This document shows, in pieces, positions 51,561-60,368 of a stretch of DNA of 64,000 bases. Position 1 is the stretch's first letter. Each line of letters opens with the position of its first letter. Source of the DNA: JBHIDJ01 sp046760105 (lineage in GTDB: Bacteria; Pseudomonadota; Gammaproteobacteria; Acidiferrobacterales; SPGG2). The notes beneath the pieces were generated by a model, which saw nothing but the letters and a program-made list of their open reading frames with translations, was not told where the DNA came from and made no database searches. Both the position numbers and the translations under genes were made by a program. The stretch spans positions 1 to 64,000 of the forward strand of contig JBHIDJ010000008.1 of NCBI GenBank assembly GCA_046760105.1, read 5' to 3'.

Positions 51561-53237
51561 CTATTGCCCGACCCATGCCTCGCCTTCGCCGCGCGGGTCG
51601 GCTGCGGCCTCGAGCCTATTGCTCCGCTTGTACCAGGCGACCACCTGCATATTGCCGTAGGGTCGCGCTCGACGTCGCAGTTCGTGGCCGCGTGCGTGCA
51701 GGGCGTCAATCTCCGCCTGACTAAACGCGCCCGGTTCATACACAACGACGTCGGGCAAATACTGGTGATGAAACCGCGGCAACGCCACCCAATCCGTGGG
51801 ATCACCACGGCCGTGGGCAAATTCGAGCGTCGCTAACAACACCATGGAAATAATGCGACTGCCGCCGGGCGTGCCCAGGATGACGACCGCCTTATCGTTT
51901 TCTAGAAAAGTTGGAGTCATGCTGGATAGTGGTCTTTTTCCCGGCGCGATGGCGTTCGCCTCGGTACCCACAAGACCATAGGCATTGGGTACACCCGGTT
52001 TTACAACGAAATCGTCCATCTCGTTGTTGAGCAACACCCCGGTCCCCGGCGCCATGAAACCAGAGCCGAACGCATAATTGATGGTCAATGTGGCCGCCGC
52101 CCGGTTACCGTCCCGATCGATCACGGAAAAATGGGAGGTCTGACTGCCGTGCTCGCGTGGCGCACCACCGGGCAGCGGTTCACTGGGTGTCGCCCGCTCC
52201 GGATCGATGGTGGCGCGCAGTTGATCAGCGTAGTCGGGCGCGAGCAGCCGTGCGACATCGACCGCCACGAAATCGGGGTCGCCAAGATAGCGGGCGCGAT
52301 CGCGGTACGCTCGGCGCATAGCCTCGATGACCACGTGCGCCTGCGCTGCCCCCGATGTTCGCGCAAGAGCCGTGCGCTGTAGGACATTTAGCATCTGCAG
52401 CAGGACTATACCGCCCGAGGAGGGCAGTGAGGCCGAGGTGATGTGCAGGTCACCGTAGCGCCCGCGTACCGGCGTGCGCTCGGTAACTTGGTAAGCAGCA
52501 AGATCATCCAAAGTCCAAATCCCGCCCGCGTCGCGCACCCCGCTCACCAACTGCTGTGCCACGCTACCGGCATAGAAGCCGCGGCGCCTTTGCTGAGCAA
52601 TGCGCGCGAGCACGGCCGCCAGCGCGGGTTGGCGCACGAGATCGCCCTCCTGCGGCACCTCTCCGTCTTCGAGGAACACCTGTGCCGCCGCCGGCGAGGC
52701 CTGCAGCGCCGACCGCCGCAAACGTGCCAACCGGCGATAGCGCGGTGTCACCGGAAACCCCATGCGCGCCAAACGGGTGGCGGGCGCGAGACTCTTGGCG
52801 AGCGCTAGGCGTCCGTAGCGCTCGGCGATGTGCGCGAGTGCCGCTGGGGTCCCGGGAATCGCGGCGGCAAGCGGCCCGTCAAGCGAGAGCCGTGGAATTG
52901 GTTCGCCGTTACGGTTGAGGTACATGTCGCGGCTGGCGCCTAAGGGCGCACGCTCGCGCGCATCGATCATGATCTCAAAGCCGTCATCAGCACGGTGTAG
53001 CAACCAAAAGCCACCACCCCCAAGACCGGAACCGGCCGGCTCCACCACGCCAAGTGCGGCGGCGACCGCCACCGCGGCATCAAAGGCGTTACCTCCCTGA
53101 CGCAGGACTTCGCGACCAGCTTGGGTCGCAAGGGGGTGTGCAGTGGCGATCGCGGCTGCACCGGGTTTGAGCTCCGCCCCCAGTCCGACCAACGGCCATA
53201 GCACAAACAGTAGCGCAACATGAAAAAGGCGGGTCAT
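51561..53237 (-). CDS. ggt: Gamma-glutamyltransferase
   Basis: 558 residues, full length. N-terminal signal peptide (FHVALLFVLWPLVGLGA). The heavy-chain part has GGNAFDAAVAVAAALGVVEP and ERAPLGASRDMY. The nucleophile Thr that begins the small subunit after autocleavage is in SQTSHFSVIDRDGN, and NEMDDF and GTPGGSRIISMVLL are also conserved. It hydrolyses glutathione in the periplasm. The start is immediately next to a heptad element, and no ribosome-binding site is seen. Confidence 0.93.
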   Translation of the reverse strand: MTRLFHVALLFVLWPLVGLGAELKPGAAAIATAHPLATQAGREVLRQGGNAFDAAVAVAAALGVVEPAGSGLGGGGFWLLHRADDGFEIMIDARERAPLGASRDMYLNRNGEPIPRLSLDGPLAAAIPGTPAALAHIAERYGRLALAKSLAPATRLARMGFPVTPRYRRLARLRRSALQASPAAAQVFLEDGEVPQEGDLVRQPALAAVLARIAQQRRRGFYAGSVAQQLVSGVRDAGGIWTLDDLAAYQVTERTPVRGRYGDLHITSASLPSSGGIVLLQMLNVLQRTALARTSGAAQAHVVIEAMRRAYRDRARYLGDPDFVAVDVARLLAPDYADQLRATIDPERATPSEPLPGGAPREHGSQTSHFSVIDRDGNRAAATLTINYAFGSGFMAPGTGVLLNNEMDDFVVKPGVPNAYGLVGTEANAIAPGKRPLSSMTPTFLENDKAVVILGTPGGSRIISMVLLATLEFAHGRGDPTDWVALPRFHHQYLPDVVVYEPGAFSQAEIDALHARGHELRRRARPYGNMQVVAWYKRSNRLEAAADPRGEGEAWVGQ

Positions 53238-53246
53238 ATGCGCACA

Positions 53247-53352
53247 GCTTCAAGCTTCAAGTAGCAAGAAAAAACAAGAAAAGAAACTCGAACTCGGTCT
53301 CCTTGCTACTCGGGACTTCGCGCTTGCTACTTGCCACGTGCTAGCTGCTATC
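53247..53352. repeat. Heptad inverted element, copy 5 (GTAGCAA class)
   Basis: Left arm: GCTTCAA, GCTTCAA, GTAGCAA, GAAAAAA from 53247. Right arm from 53303: TTGCTAC, TCGGGAC, TTCGCGC, TTGCTAC, TTGCCAC, GTGCTAGC, TGCTATC. It occupies the gap between the ferredoxin stop (53341-53343, on the minus strand) and the gamma-glutamyltransferase start, i.e. it includes the stop and last codons of the ferredoxin. Confidence 0.78.
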
Positions 53353-53598
53353 TTGTTTGGTCAAAATCAGATACTTCTGATAGAGCCCTTCCTGATTTTC
53401 AATGTTGTTGGGGTCTTTGATGATGCATTCGACCGGGCACACCTCAACGCATTGCTGGGTGTCATAGTGGCCAACACACTCCGTACACAGCTTGGGGTTG
53501 ATTTCGTAGATCTCCGCACCGGGATAGATGGCGTCGTTCGGGCACTGTGGCTCACACACGTCGCAATTTATACATTCATCCGTGATCAGCAATGACAT
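53341..53598 (-). CDS. YfhL-type 4Fe-4S dicluster ferredoxin
   Basis: 85 residues with two cluster motifs: CINCDVCEPQCPNDAI and a second group of cysteines in CTECVGHYDTQQCVEVCPVECI. Electron carrier of unknown partner. Next to coaD as in many gammaproteobacteria. Its last codons and stop lie in the repeat element. Confidence 0.93.
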   Translation of the reverse strand: MSLLITDECINCDVCEPQCPNDAIYPGAEIYEINPKLCTECVGHYDTQQCVEVCPVECIIKDPNNIENQEGLYQKYLILTKQDSS

Positions 53599-53623
53599 AG
53601 CGAGACGTGACTGCTGGCGAATA

Positions 53624-54109
53624 TCAGTTTCGCCGAATTCTTTTTGCCAACGCGCTCACGACATCGGGGTGAACAAACTCCGAAACATTACCTCCCAATC
53701 GCGCGATTTCTTTCACCAAAGACGCGGAAATAAAGGTGTCGGTCTCAGACGCTGGCAAGAAAGCGGTCTCGATCTCGGGGTCCAGACGTTTGTTCATACC
53801 CGCCATCTGGAATTCGTACTCGAAATCCGACACCGCGCGTAAACCGCGTAGGATAACGCGTGCCTTATGGCGACGCACGCAGTCGATCAGTAGATCATCA
53901 AAGCCCTCAACGCTTACCCCACCAAGACCCTCAAGCACAAGGCGCGCGAGACCGATACGCTCCTCCAATGAAAACATGGGGCTTTTCTCGGGATTAGCCG
54001 CAATCGCAACTACGACGTGTTGAAATAACCGGGTAGCACGCCGGATCAGATCCGTATGGCCATTGGTAATGGGATCAAACGTACCGGGATAGATCGCCGT
54101 AATGCCCAT
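53624..54109 (-). CDS. coaD: Pantetheine-phosphate adenylyltransferase
   Basis: 161 residues, full length. YPGTFDPITNGHTDLIRRA contains the HxGH-like nucleotidyl-transfer motif (T/HNGH), and the C-terminal end has SASLVKEIARLGGNVSEFVHPDV. It makes dephospho-CoA. It follows rsmD as usual. Confidence 0.96.
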   Translation of the reverse strand: MGITAIYPGTFDPITNGHTDLIRRATRLFQHVVVAIAANPEKSPMFSLEERIGLARLVLEGLGGVSVEGFDDLLIDCVRRHKARVILRGLRAVSDFEYEFQMAGMNKRLDPEIETAFLPASETDTFISASLVKEIARLGGNVSEFVHPDVVSALAKRIRRN

Positions 54110-54182
54110 GGGTCCCCGGTTTACCGGATAATGCGCCCTGATTCAATGCTTAGTGATCACAAAGGGCACCGGCACGTCTGCG

Positions 54183-54809
54183 TCAGCCCTGCTTTCTCGC
54201 CAGATGGTACCCGACCTGGCCGGCAGTGCGGCTGCGGACAAGTTTCCACGAATCGGGAATAGGCAGTACGGTCATGTCCCGCGGGGCTTCAAGATAGACC
54301 AGGCCCCCGGGCTTAATCCAGCGTTGATCGTCTAGCAGTCGGCTGCTTTTCTCAATCAAATCGCTGCCAAACGGTGGATCCAGGAAAACGATATCGAACA
54401 CCTGGGCGGGGCCGGCGAGGTAATCGAGTGCATCAGCCTCGATGACATCGGCGTTGGTGGCGGCGAGTTCCGCTACGTTGTGACGCAGGACGGCAGCCAC
54501 CTGGGGCGCCGCCTCTACCATCACGACATGGGCCGCATCGCGCGAGAGCGCCTCCAGACACAGCGCCCCCGTCCCGGCAAACAGGTCGAGACAGCGGGCA
54601 CCGGGTAACCACGGCCGCAACCAGTTGAACAGTGTCTCTCGTACCCGGTCGGGGGTCGGGCGTAGGCCCTCAATGTCGGGGACGATCAGCCGGCGGCGGC
54701 GCCAGCTGCCGCCAATGATCCGTAGAACACCAGGATAACCGCTGGCCGGGTGGTGTTTTTTGCCGGAGCCTCGGCCGGCGGCGCGGCGATTGTGAGGGGC
54801 CATGGCCAC
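54183..54809 (-). CDS. rsmD: 16S rRNA m2G966 methyltransferase
   Basis: 208 residues. LRIIGGSWRRRRLIVPD, RPTPDRVRETLFNWL, the SAM motif CLDLFAGTGALCLEALSR and the catalytic DPPFGSD (DPPF/NPPY class) are all present. It methylates G966 in the assembled 30S. The N-terminal 15-25 residues are low-complexity and may begin at a later start. Confidence 0.94.
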   Translation of the reverse strand: MAMAPHNRRAAGRGSGKKHHPASGYPGVLRIIGGSWRRRRLIVPDIEGLRPTPDRVRETLFNWLRPWLPGARCLDLFAGTGALCLEALSRDAAHVVMVEAAPQVAAVLRHNVAELAATNADVIEADALDYLAGPAQVFDIVFLDPPFGSDLIEKSSRLLDDQRWIKPGGLVYLEAPRDMTVLPIPDSWKLVRSRTAGQVGYHLARKQG

Positions 54810-54838
54810 AGTGTGGAGCCGCGGGTGTGGGTCGGCTC

Positions 54839-56155
54839 TCAGCTCTGGCCACCGAGAATCACGGTGGCCAGCTTCTGCGGATTCACCCGCCGCCTAAACG
54901 CATCGCGGATCTGCTCCACGGTAACGGCCTCTATCTTGGGAATGAAGTCGTCGAGGTAAGTCAACGGAAGTTGATAGAAGCCGATGATCGCAAGGTAGTT
55001 GACAATTTTGCCATTGCTGTCCACGCGCAGCGGAAATCCTCCGGTGAGATGCTTTTTCGCCGCCTGAAGCTCTTCCCCCGTTGGTCCGCTTTCAATAAAG
55101 CGCATCAGCGTCTGTTGTACCAATTCGAGCGCCTTATCGCGTTGCGAGTTTTCCGTCTGTAGCCCAACGGTAAAGGGCCCTTTACGGCGCATCGGAAAAA
55201 AATAGCTGTAGGTGCTGTAAGCGAGGCCACGCTTTTCCCGTACCTCCTCGAACAAGCGCGATATCATGCCCCCGCCCCCAAGGATGTAATTGCCGACGTA
55301 AAGCGCGAAATAATCAGGATCGTCACGCCGCATGGCGGGCTGACCGACGCGGATATGTGTCTGCGTCGACGGGAATTCGATCCCATGCCGCCGCGGCTTA
55401 TCAAGATCGGCAACGGGGGGGATCGGCGCCGGTTTCTGTCCGCGTGGCAACGTCCCGATCAATTGTCGCGCAACGGCCTTCGCCTGGCTCACGCTCAGGT
55501 CACCGACAATGGCCAATACCGCGTTGGCGCCCACGTAATAGCGCTTGCGGTAACTCTCCAAATCCTCGCGCGTGATCGCATTCAATCCGGATTTGTCGCC
55601 GCGCGGGTGGTGGGCGTACGGGTGATCGCCATAGAGAGTACGATAAAACGCCTTGCTAACGGTAGCAGACGCCGATTGCGCATCCCGTTGCAACGCCACC
55701 AACACGCGTTCCCGTTCCCGGGTCAGGCTCTCATTGGGGAATGTGGGCGCAGCTAACAACTGCCCGAACACGTCTAACGCGGGTTTCAATATCTTGCGGC
55801 TTGAGAGGCTACGCAGACCGAGGGTTGCCATATCGCGTCCGCAACCCGAATCCAGCTCCGCGCCGATCCGATCGAGGCGACTCGCTATTTCGTCGGCATC
55901 CCATTTGCCCGCGCCCTCGTCGAGCATCGTATTGGCGAAACAAGCCAAACCATATTTGCCTGCCGGGTCACGTGCACTGCCGGCGTCAAACACGACTTCA
56001 ACTTGCACCATCGGTAATGCTGTGCTGCGCACAAAATACACGCGCGCGCCGTTAGGCAACGACCAGTGCGTAATACTGGGTGATGCCACCGCCGTAACCG
56101 AAGCAAGCAGCAGGCTAATGGCTAGCAAAAAGCGACTAGTTGCCATGGCGGCCAC
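54839..56155 (-). CDS. M16 family peptidase, subunit lacking HxxEH
   Basis: 438 residues with a signal peptide (FLLAISLLLASVTAVA). The M16 fold is clear (GARVYFVRSTALPMVQVEVVFDAGSARDP, MLDEGAGKWDADEIASRL, FFPMRRKGPFTVGLQ), but the zinc-binding HxxEH is missing where the active copy has it. It overlaps the stop of the active paralogue by 20 nt, so they are one unit: a catalytically dead partner, as in heterodimeric M16 pairs. Localisation: periplasm. Confidence 0.88.
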   Translation of the reverse strand: MAAMATSRFLLAISLLLASVTAVASPSITHWSLPNGARVYFVRSTALPMVQVEVVFDAGSARDPAGKYGLACFANTMLDEGAGKWDADEIASRLDRIGAELDSGCGRDMATLGLRSLSSRKILKPALDVFGQLLAAPTFPNESLTRERERVLVALQRDAQSASATVSKAFYRTLYGDHPYAHHPRGDKSGLNAITREDLESYRKRYYVGANAVLAIVGDLSVSQAKAVARQLIGTLPRGQKPAPIPPVADLDKPRRHGIEFPSTQTHIRVGQPAMRRDDPDYFALYVGNYILGGGGMISRLFEEVREKRGLAYSTYSYFFPMRRKGPFTVGLQTENSQRDKALELVQQTLMRFIESGPTGEELQAAKKHLTGGFPLRVDSNGKIVNYLAIIGFYQLPLTYLDDFIPKIEAVTVEQIRDAFRRRVNPQKLATVILGGQS

Positions 56156-57524
56156 CTACACCTGCGCGCGGGCGTTTTTTGCCCGGCTCTATCGGAAGCG
56201 GGTCAAGTACCGCAACCGTCAAATTAGCATCTACCAAGTAACGTCGGGCCACCCCTTGCACCTGTTCCGCCGTCACCGCACGAATGCGGTCGACGTATTC
56301 CTGCATCCGGTCCCACTCAGCGCCCGTTGTCTCCAGTATGCCTATCCGCATCGCCTGATAGAACACCGAATCCAGGCTGTAAATGTCCCCGGCGACGACC
56401 TGGGCCTTCACCCGATCTAGCTCGTCCTGGCTGACAAGTTCCTTTTTCAGGCGTTCGATCTGATCGCGGATGGCTCGTTCTAACTCCGCTATGGTATGGC
56501 CATTCCCCGGTATGCCATCGAACACCAGTAGTGTCGCCGAACGCGAGGCAGGGCTGTACCCGGTATCGAGTTTAGTCGCGATACGCCGATTGCGTATGAG
56601 CTCGCTCGGAAAGCGTGCGCTGCGCCCGCCGTCGAGTATCCCCACGAGAACGGCGAGCGCATACGGCTCCCACGGCACGTCATACTCACCATACGCCGGC
56701 ACATGATAACCGAGGGTGACGTATGGTACCTTTGCCGGCGCCTCCACGCGCACACGTCGCGCTGCCGTCTGCACCGGTTCAACAGGTGGATCATTTCGCG
56801 TTATCGGTATCGGTTCAATAGGTCCAAAATATTGCTGCGCCAACGCAAGCACTTCGCGTCGCTTGACATCCCCAACGATCACCAGAGTGGCGTTGTTAGG
56901 GGTGTACCAGCGCTCGTACCAGGCACGCGCGTCATCCACCGTCATCTTCTTTAGGTCATCCCACGTGCCGATAATGGGCTGCTTGTAGGGATGCACCTTA
57001 TAGGCGGTGGCCATGAACGTCTCGTGCAAGCGTCCCTCCGGCCGGTCATCCGTACGCAGCCTGCGCTCTTCCATCACGACCTTCACTTCTTTGCGAAACT
57101 CCTCCTCATCCAGCAGGAGGTTTTTCATCCTGTCGGCCTCGAGCTTAAAGGCGATCGCAAGCCGCGATTTCTCCAGTCGCTGGAAGTAGGCTGTGTAGTC
57201 GGCACCGGTGAAAGCATTGTCGCGACCGCCGTTCTCGGCAATGATGCGCGAAAACGCGCCCGGTCCGTAACGTTTAGTCCCTTTGAACATCATGTGCTCG
57301 AGCACATGGGACACGCCGGTTAGCCCATCAGGTTCGTAACTACCCCCTACCTTGTACCAGATCTGCGAGACCACGACGGGCGAGCGATGATCTTCCTTGA
57401 CGATCACCTTAAGGCCATTTGGCAGGGTAGTTTCGTGGACGTCCTTGCATCCTAATAGCAACAGACTGGCAAGCGCTGCTGCGATCAATCCTCTAGGCAC
57501 CTGTTCTCCTTTAATCTTCCACAA
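56136..57524 (-). CDS. M16 family zinc peptidase, lipoprotein
   Basis: 462 residues. The signal peptide ends in LASLLLLGC, a lipobox, so it is membrane-anchored. The active site SHVLEHMMFKGT (HxxEH) is followed by the distal Glu in a helix about 75 residues on. The C-terminal half is the second M16 domain. Substrate unknown. It probably forms a pair with the next gene. Divergent from ftsY across 51 nt, the usual arrangement. Confidence 0.9.
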   Translation of the reverse strand: MWKIKGEQVPRGLIAAALASLLLLGCKDVHETTLPNGLKVIVKEDHRSPVVVSQIWYKVGGSYEPDGLTGVSHVLEHMMFKGTKRYGPGAFSRIIAENGGRDNAFTGADYTAYFQRLEKSRLAIAFKLEADRMKNLLLDEEEFRKEVKVVMEERRLRTDDRPEGRLHETFMATAYKVHPYKQPIIGTWDDLKKMTVDDARAWYERWYTPNNATLVIVGDVKRREVLALAQQYFGPIEPIPITRNDPPVEPVQTAARRVRVEAPAKVPYVTLGYHVPAYGEYDVPWEPYALAVLVGILDGGRSARFPSELIRNRRIATKLDTGYSPASRSATLLVFDGIPGNGHTIAELERAIRDQIERLKKELVSQDELDRVKAQVVAGDIYSLDSVFYQAMRIGILETTGAEWDRMQEYVDRIRAVTAEQVQGVARRYLVDANLTVAVLDPLPIEPGKKRPRAGVGGRHGN

Positions 57525-57575
57525 CCTGAATGTTAGGATAACTTAACTGGAAAGCGATGTTGATGTTGTAACAAA

Positions 57576-58526
57576 GTGCCGCTCTTCGGCAAGCCTACAG
57601 CTACTGACCATACCGAGCCGCGTGGCCTGCTCGGCCGACTCACTCGGCAACCCCTCGGTGAGCGTCTCACCGACCTATTCTTAGGCAAACGCGTCATCAA
57701 TGATGACATTCTCGAAGAACTGGAAACGCTCCTACTCACCGCGGACGTCGGTGTCGAAGCCACCAGGGCCTTGATCGCGGATATCAGCGCGCGGCTTGAC
57801 CGTAAGGAGCTGTCCGATGGCCGTGCCGCATACTCTCAGCTAAGACAGAGTATGCTTGAAATCGTTCAGCCCTGCAGCCGGCCGCTGGTCATCCCGGACT
57901 CGGTTCGCCCGTTCGTCATCATGGTGGTCGGGGTGAACGGGGTCGGCAAGACCACGACCATTGGCAAGCTTGCACAGCGGCTGTTGAATGCAGGCTTGCG
58001 CGTCATGATCGCTGCCGCCGATACCTTTCGTGCCGCTGCTATCGAGCAGTTGAAGAGCTGGGGCGAGCGTGCCGGTGTCCCTGTCATTGCCCAACACACC
58101 GGCGCCGATGCCGCTGCCGTGGCGCACGACGCCTTCAACGCCGCGCGTGCCCGTCAGCACGACGTGCTGATCGTGGATACCGCCGGGCGCCAGCACACCA
58201 ATCTCGGGCTCATGGACGAACTCAAAAAGATCAAACGTGTGCTTAACAAAATTGATCCGCATGCGCCACACGAAGTGCTGTTGATCCTGGATGCGGTGAC
58301 CGGCCAGAACGCACTCTCACAGTTCGATCATTTTCACAATGCTGTGGGCGTAACCGGCCTATGTACGACGAAGCTTGACGGGACGGCAAAGGGCGGCATC
58401 CTGATCGCGCTGGCAAAGAAGGCGGGTCTTCCTATTCGCTATATCGGCGTCGGCGAAGCTCTGGATGACCTGATCGACTTCAATGCGGAAGAGTTTGTGG
58501 ATGCGCTAATACCTAAAACGGAGTAA
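57576..58526 (+). CDS. ftsY: Signal recognition particle receptor FtsY
   Basis: 316 residues from GTG at 57576. GTPase motifs: GVNGVGKTTTIGKLAQ, DTAGRQHTN, TKLDGTAKGG. The acidic N-terminal A domain is short (about 35 residues) compared with E. coli. It docks SRP-ribosome complexes at the membrane. Stop TAA is part of the first unit of the heptad element. Confidence 0.96.
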   Translation: MPLFGKPTATDHTEPRGLLGRLTRQPLGERLTDLFLGKRVINDDILEELETLLLTADVGVEATRALIADISARLDRKELSDGRAAYSQLRQSMLEIVQPCSRPLVIPDSVRPFVIMVVGVNGVGKTTTIGKLAQRLLNAGLRVMIAAADTFRAAAIEQLKSWGERAGVPVIAQHTGADAAAVAHDAFNAARARQHDVLIVDTAGRQHTNLGLMDELKKIKRVLNKIDPHAPHEVLLILDAVTGQNALSQFDHFHNAVGVTGLCTTKLDGTAKGGILIALAKKAGLPIRYIGVGEALDDLIDFNAEEFVDALIPKTE

Positions 58527-58656
58527 CAAGTAGCAAGCATGATGTAACAAGGAATAGCCAGATGGGGTTCACCAGCTTGTCTTTCGCGTCCCGTTGCTTG
58601 CTGCTACTTGCTACTCACCCCTTGCCACTTGTAACTTGTAACTTGCTACTCGAATC
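58523..58656. repeat. Heptad inverted element, copy 6 (GTAGCAA class), filling the ftsY-ftsE gap
   Basis: Left arm: GTAACAA, GTAGCAA, GCATGAT, GTAACAA from 58523. Right arm from 58598: TTGCTGC, TAC slip, TTGCTAC, TCACCCC, TTGCCAC, TTGTAAC, TTGTAAC, TTGCTAC, TCGAATC, then ATG of ftsE at 58657. It is exactly as long as the intergenic gap: it begins within the ftsY stop and ends at the ftsE start. Confidence 0.85.
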
Positions 58657-59331
58657 ATGATTGACTTCAACAATGTCTCGAAGCGCTATCCCGGTGGTCA
58701 CGATGCCCTCAAGAATGTCAGTTTCAGTCTCGCGCGAGAAGAGATGGCACTGCTCACCGGCCATTCCGGCGCCGGCAAGAGCACGCTGCTAAAGCTCATT
58801 ACCTTGATCGAGCGGCCCACGCGAGGACAGGCCATCGTTAACAATAAGAACCTTACGCGCGTTTCACGCCGACGGGTCCCGAACTTCCGCCGCGACATTG
58901 GTATTGTGTTTCAAGATTACAAGCTCTTGTACGACCGCACTGCTTTCGACAATGTTGCGCTGCCGTTGGTTGTTGCAGGATTGCATCACAAGGAGATCGG
59001 CCGGCGCGTGCGGGCAGCGTTGGACAAAGTCGGTCTTTTGAGAAAGGAGCGTGCCTACCCCATCACGCTGTCCGGCGGCGAGCAACAGCGGATTAGCATT
59101 GCCCGCGCGGTTGTCCATAAACCCGCTTTGCTGCTGGCGGATGAACCGACGGGCAATCTGGACCAGGCATTATCCGATGACATCATGGACCTGTTTCACC
59201 AATTCAACCAGGTAGGTGTCACCGTCCTGATCGCCACCCACGATCAACGCCAGATCCAACGGTTGGGCGGACGCGTACTGGAGCTCCGGCAAGGCGAGAT
59301 GATCCATGACACGGGAGCGGCCACCGTATGA
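58657..59331 (+). CDS. ftsE: Cell division ATP-binding protein FtsE
   Basis: 224 residues. Walker A GHSGAGKSTLLKL, signature LSGGEQQRISIARA, Walker B LLLADEPTGNLD. With FtsX it controls septal peptidoglycan hydrolysis. No ribosome-binding site is visible between the repeat element and the ATG. Confidence 0.96.
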   Translation: MIDFNNVSKRYPGGHDALKNVSFSLAREEMALLTGHSGAGKSTLLKLITLIERPTRGQAIVNNKNLTRVSRRRVPNFRRDIGIVFQDYKLLYDRTAFDNVALPLVVAGLHHKEIGRRVRAALDKVGLLRKERAYPITLSGGEQQRISIARAVVHKPALLLADEPTGNLDQALSDDIMDLFHQFNQVGVTVLIATHDQRQIQRLGGRVLELRQGEMIHDTGAATV

Positions 59332-60242
59332 AGGCCTACCTGCTTCGCCATTTGCAGGTTTTTTTCTATACCCTCGGACAACTGCTGCGCACGCCGTTTG
59401 CGTCTGTGATGACGGTTGCCGTCATCGGCATCACCCTGGCGTTGCCCAGCGGCCTCTATGTTGCGATTGACAATCTCCAACGGCTGAGCGCTGGCTGGGA
59501 TGGAAGCGCCAAGATCTCGCTGTTCCTGAAGCGCGAAGCCGGCGATGAGGTGGCGCAGCTACTCGGCCAAACGATCCGCCGCATGCCTAAGGTGGCGCGC
59601 GTCGAGTACATATCGCCGGCCAGCGCGTTGGCGGAATTCAAGCAGCTTTCGGGCTTCGGCGAGGCGCTCGATGCGCTCGACCACAACCCGTTGCCGCCCG
59701 TGTTGATCGTGCAGCCCGCTGACGGGTTTGACAATCCGGCGAGCCTCGAGGAGCTCGTCCAGCAGCTCGAGCGACACGGGGAGGTTGACCTCGCGCAACT
59801 GGACCTGGACTGGGTCAAGCGTCTACATGCATTGTTGCAGATCGCCCGGCGGGGTGTCTGGATTCTCGCCACCTTGTTAGCCCTGGCGGTGGTGCTGATT
59901 ATCGGCAATACCATCCGTCTGGCAGTGCTGAATCGACGCGACGAGATCGAGGTGATCAAACTCGTAGGAGGAACCAATGCCTTTATCCGGCGTCCGTTTT
60001 TGTATACCGGGCTCCTACAGGGCGTAGCCGGCGCCTTGGCGGCTTGGTTGCTGGTGAGTCTGTCGCTCAGCCTTTTAGCCGGACCCGTGCGTGAGCTGGC
60101 GAGCCTCTACGCCAGCAGCTTCCACACAAAAAGCCTAGGCATACAGGGTACGGCTGTCCTGCTGGTGGTGGGAGCCATTCTCGGCTGGCTCGGCGCGCGG
60201 ATCGCGGTTGGCCGTCATCTGCGTGACATAGAACCAAGATAA
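59328..60242 (+). CDS. ftsX: Cell division membrane protein FtsX
   Basis: 304 residues with four membrane helices. N-terminal FASVMTVAVIGITLALP, C-terminal ABC-2 like signature in VLNRRDEIEVIKLVGGTNAFIRRPFLY. Overlaps ftsE by 4 nt. Confidence 0.95.
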   Translation: MKAYLLRHLQVFFYTLGQLLRTPFASVMTVAVIGITLALPSGLYVAIDNLQRLSAGWDGSAKISLFLKREAGDEVAQLLGQTIRRMPKVARVEYISPASALAEFKQLSGFGEALDALDHNPLPPVLIVQPADGFDNPASLEELVQQLERHGEVDLAQLDLDWVKRLHALLQIARRGVWILATLLALAVVLIIGNTIRLAVLNRRDEIEVIKLVGGTNAFIRRPFLYTGLLQGVAGALAAWLLVSLSLSLLAGPVRELASLYASSFHTKSLGIQGTAVLLVVGAILGWLGARIAVGRHLRDIEPR

Positions 60243-60290
60243 GTAGTTGAAATATAAAATAACAATGGGATATCGGAACCTTTTGCCCTG

Positions 60291-60317
60291 CTAGCACTCT
60301 AATGGCTCGAGTGCTAA
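60291..60317. promoter_or_regulatory. CIRCE operator upstream of rpoH
   Basis: CTAGCACTC, 9-nt spacer, GAGTGCTAA. The HrcA-binding CIRCE consensus is TTAGCACTC-9 nt-GAGTGCTAA, so only the first base differs. It sits 52 nt before the rpoH ATG, among possible -10 sites (TAAAAT at 60315). Confidence 0.85.
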
Positions 60318-60368
60318 AATAATCACAAATTTGAACCCCTTTAGCGATTGGGAGGAGGTTTCCCGAGG

